Source: Staphylococcus capitis subsp. capitis (GTDB lineage Bacteria > Bacillota > Bacilli > Staphylococcales > Staphylococcaceae). From it: DNA of 64,000 bases. The stretch is from contig NZ_CP145263.1 of the NCBI RefSeq assembly GCF_040739495.1, positions 806,001-870,000 on the forward strand. The letters run 5' to 3'. The position numbers and the translations under genes are program-made. Below, in pieces: positions 25,911-35,537 of the stretch. Below the pieces are notes generated by a model, which saw only the letters and a program-made list of their open reading frames with translations, was not told where the DNA came from and did no database searches. How positions within the stretch are numbered: position 1 is the first letter of the stretch; every line of letters begins with the position of its first letter.

Positions 25911-27527
25911 TTATTCATCTACTTGCCTTTGAGCACGTTGATAAATATCGTCTGGGAAATGAGTAATTCTAAGTAATTCAATCGCATTTCGAGTATTGGC
26001 TTTACCTGGTTTAATTTTGTAGTCAAAATAGATTTCATTCTTCTGAATAGACTCATTAAAATGATAATTATAGTAATCCTTTTCTAATAGGGTGGACAAT
26101 TCAATATCATGTGTAGCAGCAACTACTTGATAGTTTGGCAATCCATTCAAATAGCTGAGTACTGATTCAGACGCTGCAATACGTTCTGTTGTATTCGTAC
26201 CTTTAAAAATTTCATCAATGAAACAATAAATTTTAGTTTGTGTATCAATATTGAAAAGTCGTCTTATTGACTTTAATTCTGCCATAAAATAGCTATCTCC
26301 TGAGAGAACATCATCAGCATTAGCCATTGATGTAGACACATAACCCGGTTGATAGTTGAATGACTTAGCAGTAGCAGTATGAAGTGATTGCGCCATAATC
26401 ACATTCAATGCGACAGCCTTCATAAATGTTGATTTACCAGATGCGTTAGAACCTGTTAGTAGAAGATTACTATCCAAGTTTAAATCATTAGGAACGGCCA
26501 CTTCCTCATCTAATAATGGATGAATTAAACTTTGAAAATGCACACCCTCCATGTTTTCGTCAGCATGAGGTATACAATAATTAGTTAATGTGCGTCTATA
26601 CATTGCTATAGCGTAATGATTATCAAGTGTACTAATATAGTCATAACATTCTTTGACTTCACTTTGATATTTAAAATAACTATGTTGAATGAGATGGAAT
26701 AAAACATAATCTACCATAAACATCAATTTGATAAGCATAATCGTACTACCTACCACATCATTGGATTCTAATTGAGCAAGCAAGCCACTATAACGACTAG
26801 AATTCTTGAAATGATTGAAATTAATATTGATGTCAGGTGTTCCTTCTATTTTAGACAAAGCTTTACATTGTTTAATTACATTAGCAGTATAAAAGATTGA
26901 TTTTAAATCCTGTTCGTAAGACTTCTTCAAATTCAATGAAAGTACGATATTTAAGAAAAAGCTTCCAATAAATAAAAAGACACCTACACCTGGAGAAATA
27001 AATATAGTTGAAAATGCAATTATTGGTAATAAAGGACAAAACATTAAAAGCGTATTCCTAGGAATTGGTGTTAACTGATCAGGGAATAATGGGTAAACTG
27101 TTTTGCCTATTTTAGAAAGTATATAAGATACATTTAATCGAAAAGCTTGATCCTCGCTATAACGTTTGATTAGTGATTGATTATCAATCGAGAACATTCC
27201 TCTTAATGAAGCGTATAATTTCATTTCTCCAATAGCGGTAAAATTAAAGTTTATCTTGTGAAATAGAGCTTCAATATTTAAATCAGACCAAGTTTTATCG
27301 TCTATAAGAGGATGTTTATCGATGTAATTATCCTTATATTCTTGATATTGAGCATCAAATCTTGAATTAGGTCTTATAAATGTTTCTAACTTAGCTTTTC
27401 TATCCCATAGCGTATTGATTTTAGCAATTGTTTTTCTTCTTTCAATAAATGAAACGGTAATATTTACAATCGCTATTAAAATAATAAATATAAGAACGAT
27501 GAGTCCGAACGTTTGATTGTTAGTCAT
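25911..27527 (-). CDS. MutS-family ATPase with N-terminal membrane segments
   Basis: The 538-residue protein carries a C-terminal MutS domain V ATPase: Walker A GSNASGKSTFMKAVA near residue 353, the SGDSYFMAELKSI segment, and Walker B CFIDEIFKGTNTTER. It lacks the mismatch-recognition domain of MutS. A hydrophobic helix lies at residues 5-27 and a hydrophobic hairpin near 160-200, so it is probably membrane-attached. Related proteins are common in Firmicutes but have no settled role. SD GAGGAGA precedes the ATG. It converges on tsaD. Confidence 0.85.
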   Translation of the reverse strand: MTNNQTFGLIVLIFIILIAIVNITVSFIERRKTIAKINTLWDRKAKLETFIRPNSRFDAQYQEYKDNYIDKHPLIDDKTWSDLNIEALFHKINFNFTAIGEMKLYASLRGMFSIDNQSLIKRYSEDQAFRLNVSYILSKIGKTVYPLFPDQLTPIPRNTLLMFCPLLPIIAFSTIFISPGVGVFLFIGSFFLNIVLSLNLKKSYEQDLKSIFYTANVIKQCKALSKIEGTPDININFNHFKNSSRYSGLLAQLESNDVVGSTIMLIKLMFMVDYVLFHLIQHSYFKYQSEVKECYDYISTLDNHYAIAMYRRTLTNYCIPHADENMEGVHFQSLIHPLLDEEVAVPNDLNLDSNLLLTGSNASGKSTFMKAVALNVIMAQSLHTATAKSFNYQPGYVSTSMANADDVLSGDSYFMAELKSIRRLFNIDTQTKIYCFIDEIFKGTNTTERIAASESVLSYLNGLPNYQVVAATHDIELSTLLEKDYYNYHFNESIQKNEIYFDYKIKPGKANTRNAIELLRITHFPDDIYQRAQRQVDE

Positions 27528-27628
27528 AAATGTCTCCTCAGTATAGTTATATTTAAATTATTTCATAAATAAATTTTAGACTCAAATCTTCATATTAAAA
27601 ATGAGATGTCAATAGGGAACGTGCGTAC

Positions 27629-27790
27629 TTATCAACAAAATGTGTGTAAACTGTGGATAAATACTGTTGAAAAGTGTGGATATTACCGTGTATAACTCGA
27701 ATAATTTTTAGGAATAGTGTTAATTTACTTGTGGATAACTAGGATAACTGTGTGGATAGCTTTCAAATTAGCGATATAGAGTGTGAATAA
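27629..27790. promoter_or_regulatory. DnaA-box cluster
   Basis: Two exact DnaA boxes lie on the minus strand (TGTGGATAA on plus) at 27652-27660 and 27730-27738. Single-mismatch boxes lie at 27675-27683 (TGTGGATAT), 27751-27759 (TGTGGATAG), 27782-27790 (TGTGAATAA) and, in the opposite orientation, 27629-27637 (TTATCAACA). That makes six boxes in about 160 bases of noncoding DNA far from any dnaA gene. The role as a DnaA titration or regulation site is inferred. Confidence 0.7.
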
Positions 27791-27812
27791 AATTTGTGTA
27801 ATAACATACTAA

Positions 27813-27851
27813 AAGACACTAAAAAGTAAGAAATTCTACCTTTTAGTGTCT
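27813..27851 (-). terminator. Terminator of the ABC-F gene
   Basis: AGACACTAAAAG ... CTTTTTAGTGTCTTTT on the minus strand, 18 bases beyond the ABC-F stop. Confidence 0.85.
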
Positions 27852-27868
27852 CAATGATAAATGGATAT

Positions 27869-29806
27869 TTATAATTTTTCTTGTAATTCTTCCCATTCTA
27901 ACATAACTTGTTCTAATTTTTGTTCGGTATTATTTTTTTTCTCAGCTAATTCTGCAGCTTTAATAGGATCATTAAATACTTCTGGTTGAGTTAATTGTGT
28001 CTCAATATATGAAATATGAGTTTCAAATTCTTCTATCTTAGCTTCACATTGTTCGATTTGACGTTCGATTTTTCGTTGTTGACTCTTTTGTTGTTTTTGA
28101 GTTGAATATGATGAGGATGAAATAGTGGTATCATTATTATCTTTAGTTTTTGGAGAAGAATTGTTCAATTCTTCTTGAGCTTTTATTGCAGCAGCTTCTT
28201 CAGTTTTTTCAATATAGTATTGATAATCTCCGAGATACATTTGTCCACCCTCATGATTTAAATCAAATACTTTATTTGCAAGCTGATTAATAAAGTATCT
28301 ATCGTGAGAAACAAATATAATGGTACCTTCAAAATGTTTTAAAGCTTGTTCTAACATTTCTTTAGAATCTATATCTAAGTGGTTAGTAGGTTCATCTAGT
28401 ATCAGCACATTGTCTTTTTGTAACATTAATAAAGCTAATTGCAATCGGGCTTTTTCACCACCAGATAAATCATTTATGATCTTTTTAACATCTTCTTGTA
28501 CAAATAAAAAACGACCTAGAACAGCACGCACATCTTTTTCATTCATATGAGAATACTGATCCCAAACGTAATCTAAAATTGTTTTATTTGATTTGAACTC
28601 AGCTTGTTTTTGATCATAATAACCAATTTGAAGATTAGCCCCAAAAGTAATTTCTCCAGCTAGTTTGTCTTGCTTATTGGCGATTGTTTTGATTAGAGTG
28701 GTTTTTCCCACTCCATTTGGTCCGATTACAGCAATATGGTCACCCTTAAACACTTCAATATTAATTGGTTGAGTAATGGGGGAATCATATCCAATTTTAA
28801 GATCACGAATATGCATGACATCATTACCTGTATTTCTTTCAAAGCCGAATTGTATATTGGCACTTCTCGCGTCAATCATCGGCTTGTCTATACGTTCCAT
28901 TTTCTCTAAAGTTTTACGTCGACTTTTAGCCATGCCACTTGTTGAAGCTCTTGTAATATTCTTTTCTACGAAGTTTTCTAATTTTTGAATTTCTTCTTGT
29001 TGTTTTTCATACTCTTGCATACGTTTTTCATAATATTGGTCACGTTGTTCAATAAATTGTTCATAATTACCTACATAGCGTTTAACGTCTCCGAGAGCTA
29101 CATCATAGATTTGAGTAACTATTTTATCTAAGAAGTATCTATCATGACTAATAATAACGATGGCGCCTTTAAAATATTTAAGATAATCTTCTAACCATTT
29201 TGTCGTTTCAAGATCTAAGTGGTTTGTTGGTTCATCTAGCAAGAGTAAATCAGGTTCATTTAATAACATTTGAGCGAGTGAAAGGCGTGTTTTTTGACCA
29301 CCACTAAAATCATTAATAGGTTTATCAAAATCACTCTCAGTAAAATTAAGGCCATGAAGAACTGTTTTTATTTTACTTTCATATTGATAACCCTCGAGTT
29401 GTTCAAACCGGTTCGTTAATGACTCGTAACGTTCCATATGCTCTTGGTAAGTTTGTGTTTCGTATTCACTCGTATGTTGTGCCAACCAATCAGTTTCTTC
29501 TTTGATTAAGCTCTCCATATTTTTCAGATGTTCAAATGGTTTAGACATCTCTTCGAAGACTGTAGCCGTTGAGTTAAGTGTCATTTGTTGAGTAAGATAG
29601 CCCATTTTTAAATTTTTTATTTTTGATATATGACCGCTATCGTAACCTTCTACGCCGGCTATAATTTTCATTAATGTAGATTTACCTGCGCCGTTTCGAC
29701 CAACGACACCTATTCTTTCACCCGTTTTAACTTCAAAGTCTACATTAGTAAAAATATCTTCACCATCGAACGATTTCGAGATGTCATTAAGTTGTAAAAG
29801 TATCAT
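27869..29806 (-). CDS. ABC-F ATPase, YdiF-like
   Basis: This soluble ABC-F protein of 645 residues probably acts on the ribosome. It has two ATPase domains: Walker A GRNGAGKSTLMK with signature FSGGQKTRLSLAQ, and GPNGVGKTTLIK with LSGGEKARLQLALL. Both Walker B motifs read LLLDEPTNHLD or LILDEPTNHLD. A linker with many charged residues lies near 240-310, and a C-terminal coiled coil near 570-640. It has no membrane domain. Order and neighbours match the Bacillus gcp-ydiF-rex segment. This is a housekeeping ABC-F rather than a recognised Vga/Msr resistance factor. Confidence 0.9.
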   Translation of the reverse strand: MILLQLNDISKSFDGEDIFTNVDFEVKTGERIGVVGRNGAGKSTLMKIIAGVEGYDSGHISKIKNLKMGYLTQQMTLNSTATVFEEMSKPFEHLKNMESLIKEETDWLAQHTSEYETQTYQEHMERYESLTNRFEQLEGYQYESKIKTVLHGLNFTESDFDKPINDFSGGQKTRLSLAQMLLNEPDLLLLDEPTNHLDLETTKWLEDYLKYFKGAIVIISHDRYFLDKIVTQIYDVALGDVKRYVGNYEQFIEQRDQYYEKRMQEYEKQQEEIQKLENFVEKNITRASTSGMAKSRRKTLEKMERIDKPMIDARSANIQFGFERNTGNDVMHIRDLKIGYDSPITQPINIEVFKGDHIAVIGPNGVGKTTLIKTIANKQDKLAGEITFGANLQIGYYDQKQAEFKSNKTILDYVWDQYSHMNEKDVRAVLGRFLFVQEDVKKIINDLSGGEKARLQLALLMLQKDNVLILDEPTNHLDIDSKEMLEQALKHFEGTIIFVSHDRYFINQLANKVFDLNHEGGQMYLGDYQYYIEKTEEAAAIKAQEELNNSSPKTKDNNDTTISSSSYSTQKQQKSQQRKIERQIEQCEAKIEEFETHISYIETQLTQPEVFNDPIKAAELAEKKNNTEQKLEQVMLEWEELQEKL

Positions 29807-30162
29807 TCGATTCTCACCTTTCTAATTCTATTAAATAGTTATAGACTATATGTAATCAATAAGATTTAAAAAATTTTAATTTTATGTGAATTTTAAATAG
29901 TTAAGCATTATTTTTTAATAATAGGGTACATCTACCTCATAAGGTATGACGATTAAGCTATATGTTGACTCAATTATCTTTATTTTACAGCATTCGCGCA
30001 TCACATGAAACTGAGATATTTATTTTTAAAATTCAATAATGTATAATATTTAAGTATTCATTGTAGGCAATTATTTGATTATTTAAACGCCTTACAACTT
30101 GCACGATAAAACGTTTGAATACATAAATATAATTCATTCAAACTTCAAGGGGGACACATTGG
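29807..30162. other. Divergent promoter region between the ABC-F gene and rex
   Basis: An AT-rich spacer of 356 bases. It must hold the promoters for the ABC-F gene (minus) and rex (plus); a TATAAT-like element lies near 30042. I could not identify a convincing Rex operator or an additional gene. Confidence 0.5.
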
Positions 30163-30804
30163 ATGCCAGAAAATAATAAAATTCCTCGTGCTACATTAAA
30201 GCGTTTACCTTTATATTATAGATTTGTGAGTACATTAAAATCTAAGGGTATTGACCGTGTGAATTCTAAAGCAATTAGTGAAGCTTTACAAATAGATTCG
30301 GCAACGATTCGTCGTGATTTTTCTTATTTCGGTGAATTAGGCAAAAAAGGCTATGGTTATAACATTGATAGTATGCTTGAATTTTTCAAGTCTGAACTGA
30401 GTGAAAGTGATGAAATTAAAATTGCAATAGTAGGTGTAGGTAATCTAGGTCGTGCGTTACTTACTTACAACTTCTCAATACACGATGAGATGACAATTAC
30501 AGAAGCTTTTGATATTAGAGAAGAATTGATTGGAGAACAAGTCGGCAAAGTCATAGTTAAAAATAGTAATGAAATAAAATCTACACTAGCAGCAGAAGAA
30601 ATAGACGTAGTGATATTAACTACTCCTGAAAATGTAGCACAACAAGTTGCTGATCAACTAGTTGAAGCGGGTGTGAAAGGTATACTAAACTTTACGCCAA
30701 GCAGAGTTAAAACACCTCAAGACGTACAAGTTCACCACATTGATTTAGGAATTGAACTACAATCACTATTGTTCTTTATGAAGAACTATAGTAATAATAA
30801 TTAA
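30163..30804 (+). CDS. rex: Redox-sensing transcriptional repressor Rex
   Basis: Rex senses the NADH/NAD+ ratio and represses fermentation and anaerobic genes. The 213 residues show an N-terminal winged helix ([31 protein letters not shown]) and a Rossmann NAD domain ([15 protein letters not shown] near residue 90). Start ATG 30163 follows AAGGGGG. A terminator follows directly. Confidence 0.96.
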   Translation: MPENNKIPRATLKRLPLYYRFVSTLKSKGIDRVNSKAISEALQIDSATIRRDFSYFGELGKKGYGYNIDSMLEFFKSELSESDEIKIAIVGVGNLGRALLTYNFSIHDEMTITEAFDIREELIGEQVGKVIVKNSNEIKSTLAAEEIDVVILTTPENVAQQVADQLVEAGVKGILNFTPSRVKTPQDVQVHHIDLGIELQSLLFFMKNYSNNN

Positions 30805-30811
30805 CAACTTT

Positions 30812-30841
30812 TAGCATCCTATTTAGGATGCTTCTTTTTTA
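30812..30841 (+). terminator. Terminator after rex
   Basis: AGCATCCT-ATTT-AGGATGCT followed by TTTTTT. Confidence 0.92.
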
Positions 30842-30891
30842 TGAAAAATGATATAGTATACATAATCAAAAAATAGGGGGGGCAAGCCATA

Positions 30892-31179
30892 GTGAAACTT
30901 GAAGTAAATTGTACATTTAAAGCACATATACCGCAGATGGTAAACGTTCCTGGGAAACTCGTATTAAATGATAATATTTTACTATTCAAAGCTTATGGTA
31001 AAGAATATACACCATTTGATATCGAATTAGATATTAATAAAGTTGTGAGATATAAGCGTTCAAAGGGGCTATTAGGAAGTAAATTATTCATTCTTTATAA
31101 CAATCATGAGTGGTATAAATTTAGTCATTTTTCAAAAGAAGATTTAAAATCATTAAGCAAAGCATTGAAAATACAATAA
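30892..31179 (+). CDS. Small conserved protein of unknown function
   Basis: This 95-residue protein starts with GTG after an unusually G-rich SD (GGGGGG). It has alternating beta-type segments (LVLNDNILLFKAYGKEY, then LFILYNNHEWYKFSHF) that resemble a PH-like or GRAM-like fold in pattern only. No signal peptide, membrane segment or catalytic motif is visible. It stands alone between rex and the thiosulfate transporter. I do not recognise a function. Confidence 0.7.
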   Translation: MKLEVNCTFKAHIPQMVNVPGKLVLNDNILLFKAYGKEYTPFDIELDINKVVRYKRSKGLLGSKLFILYNNHEWYKFSHFSKEDLKSLSKALKIQ

Positions 31180-31232
31180 ACTTAAATAAATATAATTGTA
31201 ATTATTTAAATTAGAAAATCTAAAATACATAC

Positions 31233-31313
31233 TATATGCGCATGCTTTCCAAGGAAATCGTTTCAGCCTGTAGGCTTCGACTGGCCCTGTTTCCTCGGGA
31301 GTCAGCGCATATA
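31233..31313. repeat. Intergenic hairpin-forming element
   Basis: TATATGCGC (31233-31241) and GCGCATATA (31305-31313) are perfect inverted ends around a GC-richer core containing CTTTCCAAGG and CCTCGGGAGTCAGCGC. The base composition stands out from the AT-rich surroundings. It looks like one copy of a dispersed staphylococcal intergenic repeat, which I cannot confirm from a single copy. Confidence 0.5.
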
Positions 31314-31451
31314 TTTTTAAGCTTGTTGAAAACAAAGTAATTTATTCTGTTTGAGCTTTAATTTTTAAAAAAGTCAAAATTTATTAAGTTTGCAAAATTT
31401 GATTATTTCCAGTATAATACCTTAGTATTTATATCGGAAATAGGTGATTAA

Positions 31452-32546
31452 ATGACATGGATGATAATTAGTGGACTTATTGTTGGGGCATTATTAGGGT
31501 TTGTAATGCAACGTACAAGATTCTGTCTAGCGGGCGGTTTCAGAGATATGTATGTCCAAAAAAGTAATAAAATGTTTTACGCATTGCTTGTAGCTATAAC
31601 GGTTCAGAGTTTAGGACTACTAATATTTACAAGTTTAGGTATAGTTAAAGTCCCTGCTCATACATTTCCAGTAGTAGGGACTATCGTAGGTTCATTCATA
31701 TTTGGCATAGGTATTGTCTTAGCTGGTGGCTGTGCCACTGGTATGTGGTATCGCGCGGGAGAAGGTTTAATTGGCAGTTGGGTGGCATTAATTTTATATG
31801 CTATAACTTCTGCAATTACTAAAACAGGTGTACTTCTCCCAGTTATGAATGCAATTAATAAACCCTTAAACGTGAACGCGAGTGTGAGTCAATCAACTGG
31901 AGTTCCTAACTGGGTACTTGTTTTAATTTTAGCAATAATTACAGTTACGTTAGTTGTGAGAACTTTACGTAAACCAAAAGTAATGGTGCCTAAATTAAAA
32001 CAAAAGTATACAGGTATTCGACACTATTTGTTTGAAAGAAGATACCATTCATTTATAGCAGGTATTGCTGTAGGACTTATTGCTTTACTGGCTTGGCCTA
32101 TGAGTGAATCAACAGGTCGACCATACGGACTTGGTATTACGACCCCATCTGCTAATTTGATTAACTTTCTAATATCAGGTAATACTAAGTTTATTGATTG
32201 GGGCGTTTTATTAGTGCTTGGTATCTTTATTGGTTCATACGTAGCTGCTAGAGGTTCTAAAGAATTTAAATGGAGACTTCCAGATAAGAAAACTATTCGT
32301 AACAGTGCTATAGGTGGTATATTGATGGGATTTGGTGCTTCTGTAGCTGGTGGATGTTCAATTGGTAATGGGTTAGTCGAAACAGCTACGATGAGCTGGC
32401 AAGGATGGTTAGGCTTAGCATCTATGATAGCAGGTGTATGGTTTATGAGTTATTTTATTTTTATTAAACCTATGAAAAAGTTACAACAAACATCTAGTCA
32501 AACATCTAAAAGTAAACAAGTAAGTCAACAAACCCAGACAACTTAA
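31452..32546 (+). CDS. tsuA: Thiosulfate transporter, TsuA/YeeE family
   Basis: A polytopic membrane protein of 364 residues. The YeeE/YedE family moves thiosulfate inward through conserved cysteines. The relevant motifs are RFCLAGGFRDM (residue about 22), GGCATGMWYR (near 93) and GGCSIGNGL (near 299). Hydrophobic segments occur throughout, and a hydrophilic Gln/Thr/Ser tail ends the protein. It lies 13 bases upstream of a TusA-like partner, as in known tsuA-tsuB operons. Confidence 0.88.
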   Translation: MTWMIISGLIVGALLGFVMQRTRFCLAGGFRDMYVQKSNKMFYALLVAITVQSLGLLIFTSLGIVKVPAHTFPVVGTIVGSFIFGIGIVLAGGCATGMWYRAGEGLIGSWVALILYAITSAITKTGVLLPVMNAINKPLNVNASVSQSTGVPNWVLVLILAIITVTLVVRTLRKPKVMVPKLKQKYTGIRHYLFERRYHSFIAGIAVGLIALLAWPMSESTGRPYGLGITTPSANLINFLISGNTKFIDWGVLLVLGIFIGSYVAARGSKEFKWRLPDKKTIRNSAIGGILMGFGASVAGGCSIGNGLVETATMSWQGWLGLASMIAGVWFMSYFIFIKPMKKLQQTSSQTSKSKQVSQQTQTT

Positions 32547-32559
32547 GGAGGGAAAGACA

Positions 32560-32784
32560 ATGGTACATGAATTAGGTACAGTTGGTATGGTGTGTCCATT
32601 TCCGCTTATTGAGGCACAAAAGAAAATGGAAGAGTTAAATCAAGGTGATGAATTAAAAATAGACTTTGATTGTACGCAAGCAACAGAAGCCTTACCAAAT
32701 TGGGCGGCTGAAAATGGCTATCCAGTAACTAATTATGAACAATTAGATGATGCTTCTTGGACTATAACTATTCAAAAAGCTTAA
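32560..32784 (+). CDS. TusA-family sulfurtransferase (TsuB/YeeD-like)
   Basis: A 74-residue cytoplasmic protein with the TusA motif GMVCPFPLIEAQKK, whose CPxP cysteine carries persulfide sulfur. SD GGAGGG precedes the ATG. It is the expected partner of the thiosulfate channel just upstream, receiving sulfur for cysteine or thiol synthesis. A hairpin terminator follows at 32800-32835. Confidence 0.88.
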   Translation: MVHELGTVGMVCPFPLIEAQKKMEELNQGDELKIDFDCTQATEALPNWAAENGYPVTNYEQLDDASWTITIQKA

Positions 32785-32799
32785 ATATAAGTGAGTAAC

Positions 32800-32835
32800 A
32801 AGCTAGTGATATTATACGATGTCGCTAGCTTTATT
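32800..32835 (+). terminator. Terminator after tsuA-tusA
   Basis: AAGCTAG ... CTAGCTT followed by a short T-rich run. Confidence 0.65.
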
Positions 32836-32963
32836 AATGCTTAATATATACTAATGGTTGATTTGAGATGTCACTTAATCTTACTCATGGTGTAATATTA
32901 TCTTACCGATTTTTGCACTTCCCTCAAACACTTATTATGATGTTGCTAAAGGAAGTGGTAAGA

Positions 32964-34211
32964 ATGAATATGGATGATACAATTTTCTTATTTCTATGTA
33001 CATTATTAGTTTGGTTAATGACTCCAGGATTAAGTTTATTCTATGGGGGACTTATCCAATCTAAGAATGCATTAAATACAGTAATGCAAAGTATGGCTGC
33101 AATAGTTATCGTTACTTTTGCATGGATGATTATTGGTTTTTCTATTAGTTTTGATCAAGGTAATGATTGGTTAGGTGGTTTAAAATTTCTAGGTTTAAAC
33201 CATGTTGGTTTTGCAATTTCTAAAACAATTAGCCCTCATATCCCTCTCGCACTCTTTATGTTATTTCAAATGATGTTTTGTACAATCGCAGTTTCTATTT
33301 TATCAGGCTCTATTGCTGAGAAAATGAGATTTATCCCATATCTTATTTTTGTTGGATTATGGGTCGTGCTCATTTATAGTCCTGTAGCTCACTGGGTTTG
33401 GGGTGGAGGATGGATTAGTAAGCTTGGTGCTATTGATTATGCCGGAGGTACAGTAGTACATATTACCTCAGGGGTGTCCGGTCTTATATTAGGTATAATG
33501 ATAGGTGTAGGTAAGAAACAAGAGAAACACACGCCACATAATTTACTTATAACTCTCATAGGAGGTATTTTAGTTTGGTTGGGCTGGTACGGCTTTAACG
33601 TAGGTAGCGCGTTTACTTTCGATCAAATTGCAATGATTTCATTCGTTAACACTGTTATTGCTGCAAGTGCTGGGGCACTAGGATGGTTAATCTTAGAGTA
33701 TGCCTTGAAAAAGACGACAAGTCTTTTAGGATTATTATCTGGAGCGCTATCTGGTCTCGTTGCTATCACTCCAGCAGCAGGTTATGTTAATTATTTAAGT
33801 GCCATGATTATCGCTATTATTGGTGGTCTCGGTTGCTACATCGTTATTAATTTAATTAAAGTGAAGTTACAATATAATGATGCTTTAGATGCCTTTGGTA
33901 TCCATGGTGTAGGAGGAGTTTTAGGCGCAGTATTAACAGGAGTGTTCCAGTCTCATAAAGTGAATGATGCTATTGAAAATGGACTCATATACACTGGTGA
34001 CTTTAAAGTGATTCTCATACAATTAACAGCGGCACTAGCAACTGTAGTATTTAGCGCAATAGTTACTTACATCATAGCTAGAATAATTAAATCATTTACA
34101 CCTTTAGCAACTACAGAAGAAGATAAAACAGGTCTCGATGAAATTGTTCACGGTGAAAAGGCCTACTTCTATGGCGAGTTGAACAAATTCAATCGTCGGA
34201 TGAAATTTTAA
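32964..34211 (+). CDS. amtB: Ammonium transporter AmtB/NrgA
   Basis: An integral membrane channel of 415 residues that conducts ammonium. About 11 membrane helices are visible. Family motifs include TPGLSLFYGGLIQSKN near residue 19, DYAGGTVVHITSGVSGL near 155 with its conserved histidine, and DAFGIHGVGGVLGAVLTGVF near 310. I prefer ATG 32964 (MNMDDTIFLF) with GGAAGTGG upstream over the much longer frame from 32868. No glnK gene is adjacent. Confidence 0.9.
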   Translation: MNMDDTIFLFLCTLLVWLMTPGLSLFYGGLIQSKNALNTVMQSMAAIVIVTFAWMIIGFSISFDQGNDWLGGLKFLGLNHVGFAISKTISPHIPLALFMLFQMMFCTIAVSILSGSIAEKMRFIPYLIFVGLWVVLIYSPVAHWVWGGGWISKLGAIDYAGGTVVHITSGVSGLILGIMIGVGKKQEKHTPHNLLITLIGGILVWLGWYGFNVGSAFTFDQIAMISFVNTVIAASAGALGWLILEYALKKTTSLLGLLSGALSGLVAITPAAGYVNYLSAMIIAIIGGLGCYIVINLIKVKLQYNDALDAFGIHGVGGVLGAVLTGVFQSHKVNDAIENGLIYTGDFKVILIQLTAALATVVFSAIVTYIIARIIKSFTPLATTEEDKTGLDEIVHGEKAYFYGELNKFNRRMKF

Positions 34212-34358
34212 AATCATTTTCAAAAAATAAATTTAACTCACCTTACATATCAAATAAACTTTAGTAAATAAAAATGTGATTGATTTAATTATTTAAAGCG
34301 ATTACATATGTGATAGAATAAGCTTAAGTTATTGAATATATGATAGGTGAGTTTTCTT

Positions 34359-35309
34359 ATGAAAAATATTTCTGATATCGCCAAGCTAGCTGGTGTATCA
34401 AAAAGTACAGTTTCAAGGTTTCTAAATAATGGTTCCGTTAGTAATAAAACAAAAGAAAAGCTGACAAAAATTATAAAAGAGTATGACTATCAACCTAATC
34501 AATTTGCGCAGAGTTTAAGAGCAAGACGTACAAATTTGATTGGCGCAATTATCCCACGTATGGATTCATTTGCAGTTGATGAAACGATTAAAGGCGTCAT
34601 TAATCAATGTCATTTACATAACTATCAACTTTTATTAAATTACACTGGATTAGAACTAGAGGCAGAACTTGCAGCACTAGAGACATTATCGAGGAGTAAA
34701 GTAGATGGGATTGTATTAATGGCTACAAATATTACTGAACAACATATTCAAATTATAGAAAAAATTGATGTGCCGGTTATTATAGTTGGACAAGAACATT
34801 CAAAATTACATAGTATATATCATGACGATTACCAAGCTGGATTTGAAATAGGTATGAGGATAGGTCAAAAGGGTCGACATCAAGTTACACTATTTAGCGT
34901 AAGTGAACGTGATATAGCTGTAGGTATCAAACGTAAAAAAGGATTAATAGACGCTTTAAAACAATATGGTATTGAGCCAATTATTTATGAAACTTCATTT
35001 AAATACGAAGAAGCTATGGTGGATGTTGAAAAGTATTTGTCGGATATCACAGAACTTGATGTAATAGTAGGTGCTACGGATTCAATTGCTTTGGCTATTC
35101 ACAAGTATTGTGCGGACCATAAAGAAAATTTATCTCCTCATACAATATTTGGATTTGGTGGGGATCCAATGACACAAGTAGTGTCTCCAGTAATTGAAAC
35201 AATTTGCTTTAATTATCAAGAAGCAGGAGAGCAAGCACTTAAAGAAATTAATCAATTATTAAATCATCAATCTACAGAACTTAAGATAAAAATTCCTGTC
35301 ATTTTGTAA
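34359..35309 (+). CDS. scrR: LacI-family sucrose operon repressor ScrR
   Basis: This 316-residue LacI-family regulator has the helix-turn-helix NISDIAKLAGVSKSTVSRFLNNG at residues 2-24 and a periplasmic-binding-like effector domain (VDGIVLMATNIT, HDDYQAGFEIG, IFGFGGDPMTQ). Start ATG 34359 follows AGGTGAG. It lies upstream of scrB-scrK in the same direction and probably represses them in the absence of sucrose. No sucrose PTS gene is nearby, so the transporter is encoded elsewhere. Confidence 0.88.
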   Translation: MKNISDIAKLAGVSKSTVSRFLNNGSVSNKTKEKLTKIIKEYDYQPNQFAQSLRARRTNLIGAIIPRMDSFAVDETIKGVINQCHLHNYQLLLNYTGLELEAELAALETLSRSKVDGIVLMATNITEQHIQIIEKIDVPVIIVGQEHSKLHSIYHDDYQAGFEIGMRIGQKGRHQVTLFSVSERDIAVGIKRKKGLIDALKQYGIEPIIYETSFKYEEAMVDVEKYLSDITELDVIVGATDSIALAIHKYCADHKENLSPHTIFGFGGDPMTQVVSPVIETICFNYQEAGEQALKEINQLLNHQSTELKIKIPVIL

Positions 35310-35537
35310 AAGATGAGGGATTTTTATTTTATAACTATGTGGAACCGATACCAATATAGTAGTTAAATTTATTAGGCTATTAACACTAGATAATCTATAT
35401 ATCTGTTAGGTATAATGGTTATCATTTTCAAAAATAAGTGCTTTTTAATCAAAAAATCTACAACGGAGTATTAAGCTCATATGTTAAAATAGTAAAGTTA
35501 AGACAAAGATTAATCAGTCGAGATTAGGAGTGAAAAC

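Noticed and set aside
27869..29806. ABC-F antibiotic resistance gene (Vga/Msr type)
   Set aside because: Context (tsaD, rex) and sequence fit the housekeeping YdiF-like ABC-F present in staphylococci and bacilli.
32868..32963. Longer N-terminus for AmtB
   Set aside because: The first 32 codons have no SD and precede the typical AmtB beginning; ATG 32964 is preferred.
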